From Chloroflexota bacterium (GTDB taxonomy: Bacteria; Chloroflexota; Anaerolineae; 4572-78), in the NCBI GenBank assembly GCA_024278015.1, contig JAJRUC010000178.1:1-12712 (forward strand): a DNA stretch of 12,712 bases, given 5' to 3'. This document shows, one piece after another, positions 6,525 through 12,712 of this stretch. The translations under genes and the position numbers were made by a program. Each line of letters begins with the position of its first letter. The stretch's first letter is position 1. The notes under the pieces are model-generated. The model searched no databases. It saw only the letters and a list, made by a program, of their open reading frames with translations, and was not told where the DNA came from.

Positions 6525-6674
6525 AGTTCGATGATTTGGTTTTGCAGTTTCCCCCCCTTAATCCCTGATGAAGAAACCGCTTCGCGCCCTCAAGGAGGGG
6601 GAAATATCCCTCTCCCCCAGGGGAGAGGGCCGGGGAGAGGGGTAAATCCGGTATATCAACCGAATCATCAAACT
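6525..6674. repeat. Imperfect 17-bp inverted repeat enclosing dispersed-repeat copy 2
   Basis: The outer arm 6525-6541 (AGTTCGATGATTTGGTT) and the reverse complement of 6658-6674 (AGTTTGATGATTCGGTT) agree at 15 of 17 positions. They flank repeat copy 2 closely (10 and 15 bases). The arm sequence is unrelated to the arms of the 5178-5429 element. The whole lies in the recG-coaD spacer. It could be a terminator-like stem split by an insertion, or the ends of a different small element. Confidence 0.5.
6552..6642 (+). repeat. Dispersed GC-rich intergenic repeat, copy 2
   Basis: The core at 6552-6592 matches copy 1 (5323-5363) at 40 of 41 positions in opposite orientation. It is followed by a perfect palindromic hairpin at 6608-6629 (CCCTCTCCCC and GGGGAGAGGG around a 2-base loop), then GCCGGGGAGAGGGG. 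Palindromes of this CCCTCTCCC type are common intergenic repeats in several bacterial groups. On the minus strand the hairpin lies just after recG and could act as a transcript 3' structure. Confidence 0.85.
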
Positions 6675-6681
6675 TACGTGT

Positions 6682-9120
6682 TTAACTCGGTTCTGTTAGT
6701 TTGGTCCAAAAAGCGTTCAGGTTGTTTGCCAGCAGGCGGTGTTCCGGCCGGGTCAGCGTCGGGTCTGCTTCAAATATCGATTGCGCTTCGCGGCGGGCAA
6801 GCTCCAGTAATTTTGTGTCTGATAATTTAACCAGTTTCAGGCTGGGCAGCCCGCTCTGTTTGGTGCCGAAAAATTCGCCGGGACCGCGCAGTTTCAAATC
6901 TTCTTCGGCCAGCGCAAAACCGTCGTTGGTTTCCGTCATCACTTTCAGACGCGCTTCGGCTTCCGGGCCGGCGTTGTCTGCCACCAGCAGGCAATAACTT
7001 TGATGCGCCCCGCGCCCCACCCGGCCCCGGAACTGGTGCAGTTGGGCCAGCCCAAAGCGATTGGCCCCTTCAATGAGGATGGTGGTCGCATTCGGAATAT
7101 CAATGCCCACCTCCACCACCGATGTGGAAACCAGTATCTGGATTTCGGCGTTGCGGAAGGCCGTCATAACCGCCTCTTTTTCTTTCCCTTTCATCCGGCC
7201 ATGCAGCAGGCCCAGCTTCAAATTGGGGAAGATGGTTTTTTGCAGGCGTTCATGTTCTTCAACGGCAGACTTTGCTTCAATTTTATCAGATTCTTCCACT
7301 AATGGGCAAATGACAAAGGCTTGCCGGCCTTTTTCTATTTGCGTCCGCAAGAAGGCGTAGGCCCGTTCCCGCTCGTTGGCGGCCAGCCAGTGTGTTTTAA
7401 TGCTCTGCCGGCCGGCGGGCATCTGGTCAATAATCGAAATGTCGAGGTCGCCATACAGGGTCAGGGCCAGGGTGCGGGGGATGGGCGTGGCGCTCATCAC
7501 CAGCATGTGGGGGGCCTGACCTTTTTGCCGCAGCAACCCCCGTTGCTCTACCCCAAACCGGTGCTGCTCATCTACCACGGCCAGTTGCAGGTTATTAAAG
7601 ACCACATCGCGCTGAATGACCGCGTGCGTGCCCACCAGCAGGTCAACCTGGCCGGCGGCCAGGTCGGCCAGTATCGCTTTGCGTTCCGCCGATTTGGTGC
7701 TGCCGGTTAAAAACCGGATGTCGATTTTGTCTGCATAGCCCGCCGCGTCAAGCAGATGATGCATGCCTTTGTAGTGTTGTTCGGCCAAAATTTCGGTGGG
7801 GGCCAGAATGGCTGTTTGCCCGCCGCCTTTAATGGCGGCCAGCATCGCCGCCAAAGCGACGACGGTTTTGCCGCTGCCCACGTCGCCTTGCAGCAGGCGG
7901 CTCATGGCAACGGGCCGGCCTATATCGGCCAGAATTTCAGCCAGGGTTTTTTGCTGGGCCTGGGTCAGGGCAAAGGGCAGGGCTGCAATAAACGCCTCTA
8001 CGGCCGGGCGATTGACGGCAATGGCAATGCCGGGCCGGGCCTGCCACGTTTGTCGCTGCCGCAGCACGCCCAGTTGAAGCAGCAACAGCTCATCGAAGGC
8101 CAGCCTGCGACGCGCCTCTTTCAGCGTTTCCCAATTATCGGGGAAGTGAATCTGGCGCGTGGCCTCAGACAGCGCCATCAGCCCGTGCCGTTGGCTAATG
8201 GCCTCCGGCAGCGGGTCCGGCAGGCGGTTGGCCCAGTAATCGATGGTTCGTTTTTGCAGCTTGCGCAACCATTGGGCGGTGATGCCGCTGGTTAAGGGAT
8301 AAACCGGGGCCAGCCTGCCGGTATGGATGAGCGTTTTATCCAGCATCTCCCATTCCGGCGATTGAAAGATCAGCCGGCCCAAATATTGCTGCACCTGCCC
8401 GCTGATGACAATTTGCCGGCCGGGCGCAAGTTTTTTTTCCAGCCAGGGTTGGTTAAACCAGGTGGCTTCAATGGTGCCGGTGCCGTCGGAGAGGATGCTG
8501 GTGACAAGGGGCCGGTTGCTGCGCGTGGTTTTGGTGCGGGTTTGCCAGATTTGAGCGATGATGGTCACGGTTTCGCCGTATTCCAGTTGGTGGATGGTTT
8601 TCAGCGAGCGATAGTCATCGTAGCGGCGGGGGTACAGGGTGAGTAAATCGCCAACTGATTGCACCCCCAGTTTGTTGAGTTTGGTGGCGTAGGCTTCTTT
8701 GATACCGGGCAGGCGCGTAACCGGCGCTTGCAGCCCGTCCGGGGGTAAACTTGCGCTTTGGGGCCTGGGCGGCGGCGGGGCGGGTTTTTCAGCCGGCGGC
8801 GGGGAAGAGGGCGCATCGGTTTGCGGGCCGGACGGCGCTGCCGGTTGAGCGTCTGCGGCCTGCGGCCCGGCTTCAAGCTCTTGCAAAATGCCTGCCAAAG
8901 ATAATTGTCGTTCTTCGGGCGTGGCCCGGCCGTATTTTTTCAACCGGATAACAATTTGCTCTATTTGCAACCGGTCTTCTTTGCGGCCGGTTTCTTTCAG
9001 GGCCATATTAAGCCAGTTGTTGGCAAAACGTTCCAGCCCGCCGATGACGGCTTTATTGGTGTATCCAAATTTTTGTTCCTGACGTAAAATTTTTTGAAGC
9101 GTTTTAAATGATGGTCGCAT
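6682..9120 (-). CDS. recG: ATP-dependent DNA helicase RecG
   Basis: RecG is a double-stranded DNA translocase that regresses stalled replication forks and processes branched DNA. The protein is 812 residues, longer than the typical 680-700. The wedge/OB domain lies about 175-262. The motor has Walker A GDVGSGKT at 412-419, the Walker B box DEQH at 517-520, SATPIPRT at 543-550, and motif VI QFRGRVGRG at 696-704. The RecG-specific C-terminal region (LKLRGPGEFFGTKQSG at 742-757) is present. The extra N-terminal part consists of a basic helical region (1-85) and a Pro/Ala-rich linker (about 86-130) before the LPGI helix-hairpin-like segment (137-150). The ATG at 9118-9120 has no good Shine-Dalgarno. 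It follows the DegV gene by 49 bases, so translation may depend on coupling. Confidence 0.96.
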   Translation of the reverse strand: MRPSFKTLQKILRQEQKFGYTNKAVIGGLERFANNWLNMALKETGRKEDRLQIEQIVIRLKKYGRATPEERQLSLAGILQELEAGPQAADAQPAAPSGPQTDAPSSPPPAEKPAPPPPRPQSASLPPDGLQAPVTRLPGIKEAYATKLNKLGVQSVGDLLTLYPRRYDDYRSLKTIHQLEYGETVTIIAQIWQTRTKTTRSNRPLVTSILSDGTGTIEATWFNQPWLEKKLAPGRQIVISGQVQQYLGRLIFQSPEWEMLDKTLIHTGRLAPVYPLTSGITAQWLRKLQKRTIDYWANRLPDPLPEAISQRHGLMALSEATRQIHFPDNWETLKEARRRLAFDELLLLQLGVLRQRQTWQARPGIAIAVNRPAVEAFIAALPFALTQAQQKTLAEILADIGRPVAMSRLLQGDVGSGKTVVALAAMLAAIKGGGQTAILAPTEILAEQHYKGMHHLLDAAGYADKIDIRFLTGSTKSAERKAILADLAAGQVDLLVGTHAVIQRDVVFNNLQLAVVDEQHRFGVEQRGLLRQKGQAPHMLVMSATPIPRTLALTLYGDLDISIIDQMPAGRQSIKTHWLAANERERAYAFLRTQIEKGRQAFVICPLVEESDKIEAKSAVEEHERLQKTIFPNLKLGLLHGRMKGKEKEAVMTAFRNAEIQILVSTSVVEVGIDIPNATTILIEGANRFGLAQLHQFRGRVGRGAHQSYCLLVADNAGPEAEARLKVMTETNDGFALAEEDLKLRGPGEFFGTKQSGLPSLKLVKLSDTKLLELARREAQSIFEADPTLTRPEHRLLANNLNAFWTKLTEPS

Positions 9121-9169
9121 AAGTTTCAGTTTCGGGGTTAGTTGGGTTTGGTAAAAACAGGCGAGTGGC

Positions 9170-10024
9170 TTAAAAGGTGGTCATCCCTTCATAAACGATG
9201 ATGCCCATTGCTTTGGGGCCAACATACGAGGCCAGTAGCGGATTGTACTGGATGATGGGGAAGGTTTTTTCCGGGAAGAGTTGTCCCAGCCGTTGCAAGA
9301 GTATATTTGTTTGCTCGGTGGGGGTCACGTCGCTTTGGATGATGGCGGTTTGTTCGATGGTGTCAAATTCGGCCACAAATTCAACCAGTTTATCAATGGC
9401 TTTTTCTGCGTTTTTCACCTTTTCCATCGGGACAATTTTGCCGTCTTCCATAAACAGCAGCGGTTTTATCTGCATCATGGTGCCCAAAACGGCTTGCGCC
9501 TTGCCCACGGTGCCGCTTCGTTCCAGATAATCCATCGTATCAACGTAAAGAACGGTGTAAATATGGGGCACCAGTCCCCGGACGAGACGCACAATTTCGT
9601 CCAGCGATTTGCCCTTGCGGGCGGCTTCGGCGGCAATTTGCACCAGAATACCTTCGCCCAGCAAAATAGAATTGGTATCGATAATCTCTATGTTGCATCG
9701 CCCGCGCAGGGTGTCTGCCCCCAAAACCGAATTGGCAAATGTGGCGGAGAGGCCGCTTGATACGTGCAGGGCCAGAATTTGGTCGGTTTCCTGGTACAGG
9801 TCGGCATACGCTCTTTCAAAAATCTGGACGGTCGGCGCGGAAATGATGGAGCGAAGCCCTTGCGCCTGCATATCGAAGAAACGGGCGTGGGTGGCAGAGT
9901 CGCCATCAAACAAAATATCACCGGCAATGGCTATGGTGAGTGGCATAATATGAATGTCCAGCTCTTCCGCCACTTCAGGGGAAATAAAAGCACAACTATC
10001 GGTTAAAATTTTTACTTGCTTCAT
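9170..10024 (-). CDS. DegV-family fatty acid-binding protein (FakB-like)
   Basis: DegV/FakB proteins hold a fatty acid and present it to the kinase FakA, giving acyl-phosphate for phospholipid or chain-extension use. The 284-residue length is normal. TDS is at 8-10, the SSGLSAT loop at 89-95, DTNSILLGEG at about 115-124, and YLERSGTVGKAQ about two thirds along; all match the family. Two usually conserved ligand-site elements differ: the TSQP-type stretch reads ISAPT at 61-65, and the C-terminal His of the HxGPG-like motif is replaced by Y267 (YVGPK). This may alter chain or head-group preference. It starts 8 bases after fakA, with GGAG overlapping the end of that gene, so it is co-transcribed with its partner kinase. 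Confidence 0.9.
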   Translation of the reverse strand: MKQVKILTDSCAFISPEVAEELDIHIMPLTIAIAGDILFDGDSATHARFFDMQAQGLRSIISAPTVQIFERAYADLYQETDQILALHVSSGLSATFANSVLGADTLRGRCNIEIIDTNSILLGEGILVQIAAEAARKGKSLDEIVRLVRGLVPHIYTVLYVDTMDYLERSGTVGKAQAVLGTMMQIKPLLFMEDGKIVPMEKVKNAEKAIDKLVEFVAEFDTIEQTAIIQSDVTPTEQTNILLQRLGQLFPEKTFPIIQYNPLLASYVGPKAMGIIVYEGMTTF

Positions 10025-10032
10025 AGTGTGTT

Positions 10033-11658
10033 CTACTCCAGTGAAATGATGTAGTGATAGTGGGGCTGTCCGCCGTCCAGAACTTCAACTTCCAGATGGG
10101 GATGGATTTTCGCCAACAGGGCCGGCAATTGCTCAACGTCGTCGGCTTGCGTCTCTTCGCCGTAATAGACGGTCATAATTTCCAGGTCATCAATGTTGAC
10201 ATGGCTCAAAACATCCAGCGTAACCTGATTGATGTATTTGCCCGTGGCTATCAGCGTATCGTTCAGCAAGCCGATGATGTCGTTTTCATGAACCAGCAGG
10301 CCGTTGATGGTGGTGGTACGCACCGAGCGGGTGATTTCTATGGTTTGGATGTAGTCGGTGTTGTCGGTCATGCGGTTGATGTTGGCCGCCATATCAATAT
10401 CGGGATTGAAGGCCAGCAACGCGCCAATACCTTGCGGAATATTTTTGGTGGGCACCACCCGCACATCTTTTACGGCCATGGAACCGGCTTGCTGGGCGGT
10501 GAGGATAATGTTGCTGTTGTTGGGCAAAACGATAATTTGCTGCGCCGGAACCTGTTCGATGGCGTTCAGAAATTCCTGGGTGCTGGGGTTCATGGTTTGG
10601 CCGCCGTTGATGACGGCCGTTGCTCCCAGGCTTTCAAAGGCTTTGCTCAAGCCCGGCCCCGGCGAAACGCAAACCAACGCGATGTCTACGGTTTGGGCGG
10701 TGGTGACAATTTCTTTTTGCTGCGAAAACTCCCGGAACTGTTCTTCCATATTCTCGACCACGACATCGGTTAAAAACCCCTGGCTAATGCCGTAGCTGAT
10801 GGGCGCGCCGGGGTCCGGCACGTGGACATGGACTTTGACGGTTTGCCGGTTGCCCACCACCAGCGGACATTCTCCCATGCTTGCAATGGCCTCCCGGATG
10901 GCGTCGATATCAAGATAGTCACCGTGAACCAGAAATTGCACATCGTAGCCGTAACCGGGGGTGTAGGTTTCTTCGATGGTGCCGGGGTGCAATTGGGCGG
11001 CAAGAACAGCTTCCGGGTTGTCATCAGCATCGACGGGCAGGTTTTGGAGGCTGCGCCACATGCCTTCCAAAAAGTAAACCAGCCCCTGCCCCCCGGAATC
11101 AACCACGCCCGCTTCTTTGAGGATGGGCAGCAGTTCCGGGGTGAGTTTGAGCGTGGTTTGGGCGCTTTGCAGCACTGCGGCCAGAAAGCGGCTGGTATCG
11201 GTTTGGGAGCCGGCTACTTCTTGCCCGGTTCGGGCGGCCTCTTTGATGACGGTCAGAATGGTGCCTTCAACCGGCTCGGCCACGGCTTTGTACGCTTTTT
11301 CGCCGGCCTGGTGCAGGGCGGCGGCAAATTCCGGCACAGAAAAATCGGCTTTATCGGCAATGGCCGCAGAAAAGCCCTCCAGGATTTGCGAGAAGATAAC
11401 GCCGGAGTTGCCTCTGGCCCCCATCAACGCCCTGTGCGAGGCCAGGGCCGCCACCTCTCCGGCGTGTGCGCCATTGTAGGGGTGAAGTTGTTTGAGCGCG
11501 GCCTGGGTGGTTAAAAACATATTGGTGCCGGTATCGCCATCGGGCACGGGAAACACGTTCAGGGCATTCACCTGCGCCACATGCAATTTAAGCCATGCGC
11601 CGCCGGCAATGAACATATTTTTTAGCCGGATTCCGTCAACTGATTGTGTTGCTTCCAA
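10033..11658 (-). CDS. fakA: Fatty acid kinase FakA (DAK2/DhaL domain, YloV-like)
   Basis: FakA phosphorylates FakB-bound fatty acids, a route for using exogenous or recycled acyl chains. The protein is 541 residues, as in the family. The N-terminal DhaL kinase domain (1 to about 205) has NVFPVPDGDTGTNM at 34-47, with metal-binding D40 and D42, GARGNSGVIFSQ at 80-91, and VDSGGQGL at 186-193. The middle domain has KVHVHV with H277 and H279, but the usual Cys of the GYCTEF-like motif is D239 (GYDVQF). The C-terminal DegV-like domain has SPGPGL, GGQTMNPST and LPNNSNI. The start is TTG at 11656-11658, supported by the family N terminus (SVDG...MFIAGG). GGGGAG lies 13 bases upstream, rather far, and no other in-frame start fits. 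It is divergent from rpmB, as often seen, and heads fakA-fakB-recG. Confidence 0.93.
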   Translation of the reverse strand: MEATQSVDGIRLKNMFIAGGAWLKLHVAQVNALNVFPVPDGDTGTNMFLTTQAALKQLHPYNGAHAGEVAALASHRALMGARGNSGVIFSQILEGFSAAIADKADFSVPEFAAALHQAGEKAYKAVAEPVEGTILTVIKEAARTGQEVAGSQTDTSRFLAAVLQSAQTTLKLTPELLPILKEAGVVDSGGQGLVYFLEGMWRSLQNLPVDADDNPEAVLAAQLHPGTIEETYTPGYGYDVQFLVHGDYLDIDAIREAIASMGECPLVVGNRQTVKVHVHVPDPGAPISYGISQGFLTDVVVENMEEQFREFSQQKEIVTTAQTVDIALVCVSPGPGLSKAFESLGATAVINGGQTMNPSTQEFLNAIEQVPAQQIIVLPNNSNIILTAQQAGSMAVKDVRVVPTKNIPQGIGALLAFNPDIDMAANINRMTDNTDYIQTIEITRSVRTTTINGLLVHENDIIGLLNDTLIATGKYINQVTLDVLSHVNIDDLEIMTVYYGEETQADDVEQLPALLAKIHPHLEVEVLDGGQPHYHYIISLE

Positions 11659-11698
11659 TTTTAGATTATATCTCCCCGTGAAAAACTCTAATCAGGTT

Positions 11699-11728
11699 AT
11701 TTTACTTGTTTTTCAAGTGCTTTTGCAA
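11699..11728 (-). promoter_or_regulatory. Candidate promoter of fakA
   Basis: On the minus strand TTGCAA (11723-11728) and TAAAAT (11699-11704, 5 of 6 to TATAAT) are 18 bases apart. The predicted start near 11692 gives a leader of about 34 bases containing GGGGAG before the TTG start. A second TATAAT (11665-11670) lies closer to the gene but has no matching -35 box. An ACTTG-TTTTT-CAAGT inverted repeat (11704-11718) sits in the spacer. Confidence 0.5.
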
Positions 11729-11796
11729 AAATTGATGCGCTTCATGCCAAATTGAATTTTGAGGAATAAAGGGTTTGTGGTATTGTTATGTGCTTG

Positions 11797-11805
11797 TGAG
11801 ATAAT
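11797..11805 (+). promoter_or_regulatory. Candidate extended -10 promoter of rpmB
   Basis: TGAGATAAT at 11797-11805 fits an extended -10 element (TGn plus GATAAT, 5 of 6 to TATAAT). No good -35 is seen at 16-18 bases. The start would be near 11812, about 38 bases before the rpmB ATG. Confidence 0.45.
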
Positions 11806-11849
11806 GGTTTTGCAATTGCGTTGGAAATTCGTTTGAAAGGAAGAGTATT

Positions 11850-12032
11850 ATGGCCAAGTGCGAAATGTGCGGGAAAGGCCCTCAGTTTGGAAACAATGTG
11901 AGCCACAGTATGCGCCACACCAAACGACAGTGGAAACCCAATATCCAGAAAACAACGGTGTACAAAGCGGGGCAAAAGCGAACCATACAGGTTTGCTCCA
12001 GGTGTTTGCGGACGCTGGTGAAGTCTCGCTAA
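11850..12032 (+). CDS. rpmB: 50S ribosomal protein L28
   Basis: Large-subunit ribosomal protein of 60 residues, the only plus-strand gene. The MAKCEMCGK start, with C4 and C7, and CSRC near residues 49-52 give the four zinc ligands of the cysteine-containing form of L28. HTKRQWKPNIQK is the conserved basic core. AAAGGAAG precedes the ATG by about 7 bases. It is divergent from fakA across 191 bases and ends with its own intrinsic terminator. Confidence 0.97.
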   Translation: MAKCEMCGKGPQFGNNVSHSMRHTKRQWKPNIQKTTVYKAGQKRTIQVCSRCLRTLVKSR

Positions 12033-12059
12033 TGAGACAACCGCAATCACAAAACGAGG

Positions 12060-12092
12060 AAGGATAGCGATGAAGCATCGCTGTCCTTTTTT
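12060..12092 (+). terminator. Intrinsic terminator of rpmB
   Basis: A 13-bp stem (AAGGATAGCGATG with CATCGCTGTCCTT, one G-T wobble) and a 3-base loop, ending directly in six T residues at 12087-12092. It lies 27 bases after the rpmB stop and before the convergent gene. On the minus strand no T-run follows directly, so it mainly serves rpmB. Confidence 0.93.
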
Positions 12093-12115
12093 GTTTGATT
12101 TGACTGGCGGCCCGT

Positions 12116-12712
12116 TTACGGAATAACCTCAATTTCTCCCAGCGTAACCCCGTTTTGATTTGTTTCGATGACCGGCAACGGCGTTGGCGCATCGCTGCGA
12201 TACACAATTGCATCCAGCCGGTAGCGGCCCGCCGCCAGATCTGGCGGCAGCACCAGCCGCATCGGGTAGCGGATGACGCTTCCGGCCTCCCACGCCGGGC
12301 TGAAATACAGACTGCCCACCGGCCACTCATCAACCTGGGCCGCCGGTTGACCCCCTTCATCCCGCAACTTCAGGGAAATGGCGTAGGGCGCTTCGCCCGA
12401 TAAATTGGCCAGCGGCGTAAGCCACAAGGCCGTATCGATGGCTGCTCCGGCCCGGTATTGCGGCGCGGGCGGCGTAAAGCCCGTCAGTTGCAGCCGGTCG
12501 GCAAAGGTATAGGTTGCGGCCTGCGGCGGCGAAGGCTGCTGCCGGCTTAAAAACCCCTGCACCCGAAAACCGGACGGCCCGCTGACCGGCCGGTCTTCAA
12601 AGGGCAGGGTGTTTTCGGCCAGCCATTGCCGGATAACGCGTTGCGGGTCGGTGACGGTATCGTAGGCCCGTAACATCCAGACACGGGCAAACTGCTGGCT
12701 AACCGTTTGAAG
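12116..12712 (-). CDS. C-terminal part of a probable glycosyltransferase-like (GT39-type) membrane protein, 5' end outside window
   Basis: An open frame of 198 residues running off the right edge; the ATG at 12676 is internal. The visible part has no membrane helix. It begins with QQFARVWMLRAYDTVTDP and a DPQRVIRQWL helix, then a probable beta-sandwich ending VLPPDLAAGRYRLDAIVYR...VTLGEIEVIP. This pattern resembles the soluble C-terminal region of large family-39-type glycosyltransferases of Chloroflexota, which use polyprenyl-phosphate sugars outside the membrane. The assignment rests on pattern memory, and the catalytic and membrane part lies beyond the window. It converges on rpmB with an 83-base gap. 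Confidence 0.55.
   Translation of the reverse strand, partial: LQTVSQQFARVWMLRAYDTVTDPQRVIRQWLAENTLPFEDRPVSGPSGFRVQGFLSRQQPSPPQAATYTFADRLQLTGFTPPAPQYRAGAAIDTALWLTPLANLSGEAPYAISLKLRDEGGQPAAQVDEWPVGSLYFSPAWEAGSVIRYPMRLVLPPDLAAGRYRLDAIVYRSDAPTPLPVIETNQNGVTLGEIEVIP

Noticed and set aside
6682..9120. Long plus-strand frames opposite recG (for example 7756-8295)
   Set aside because: They mirror the GC-rich codon use of recG, have no recognisable domains, and recG itself has complete motifs.
10054..11514. Plus-strand frames of 239 and 230 codons opposite fakA
   Set aside because: They are antisense shadows of a well-supported gene, rich in Gly, Gln and His, with no family resemblance.
1..12712. 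CRISPR arrays, tRNA genes, toxin-antitoxin or phage modules
   Set aside because: No regularly spaced direct repeats, cloverleaf-like segments or paired small orphan genes were seen. The repeats present are inverted and only two in number.

Overview
The window looks like a piece of the chromosome of a Chloroflexota bacterium, probably from the Anaerolineae side of the phylum. This is inferred from three things: the gene set, the tail of the glycosyltransferase-like protein at the right edge, and a SepIVA-like coiled-coil gene between coaD and yceD-rpmF, an arrangement otherwise best known from Actinobacteria. No 16S rRNA or other strong taxonomic marker is present. Almost everything is packed on the minus strand; only rpmB reads on the plus strand.

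Reading along the minus strand from the right edge, the layout is as follows. (1) The 3' end of a large, probably membrane-bound glycosyltransferase-like gene (12116-12712) converges on rpmB, with a strong intrinsic terminator between them. (2) A divergent promoter region (11659-11849) separates rpmB from fakA-fakB(DegV)-recG. (3) coaD and a sepIVA-like gene follow after a spacer carrying a dispersed GC-rich repeat. (4) A 412-base gene-free stretch holds a second, inverted copy of that repeat inside a 15-bp perfect terminal inverted repeat. (5) A clear sigma-A type promoter (5092-5119) then starts a long run: yceD (DUF177)-rpmF-fabD-fabG-nusB-tatA/B-tatC-UDPGP-family sugar nucleotidyltransferase. 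The last gene is cut by the left edge.

The genes form a growth-linked set: ribosomal proteins L28 and L32, the rRNA transcription factor NusB, malonyl transfer and 3-ketoacyl reduction in fatty acid synthesis (FabD, FabG), capture of exogenous fatty acids (FakA, FakB), CoA synthesis (CoaD), fork repair (RecG), Tat export (TatA/B, TatC), a polar-growth or septation coiled-coil protein, and UDP-sugar supply. CoaD (CoA for malonyl-CoA), FabD/FabG and FakA/FakB together couple de novo and scavenged acyl chain supply, although acpP, fabH and plsX, frequent neighbours of fabD-fabG, are not in this window.

I found no CRISPR array, toxin-antitoxin pair, defence island, phage gene or tRNA. The least explained DNA is the pair of inverted dispersed repeats around coaD-sepIVA. 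Each copy is enclosed by its own, unrelated inverted repeat. A perfect 11-bp inverted repeat between rpmF and fabD is also unexplained.
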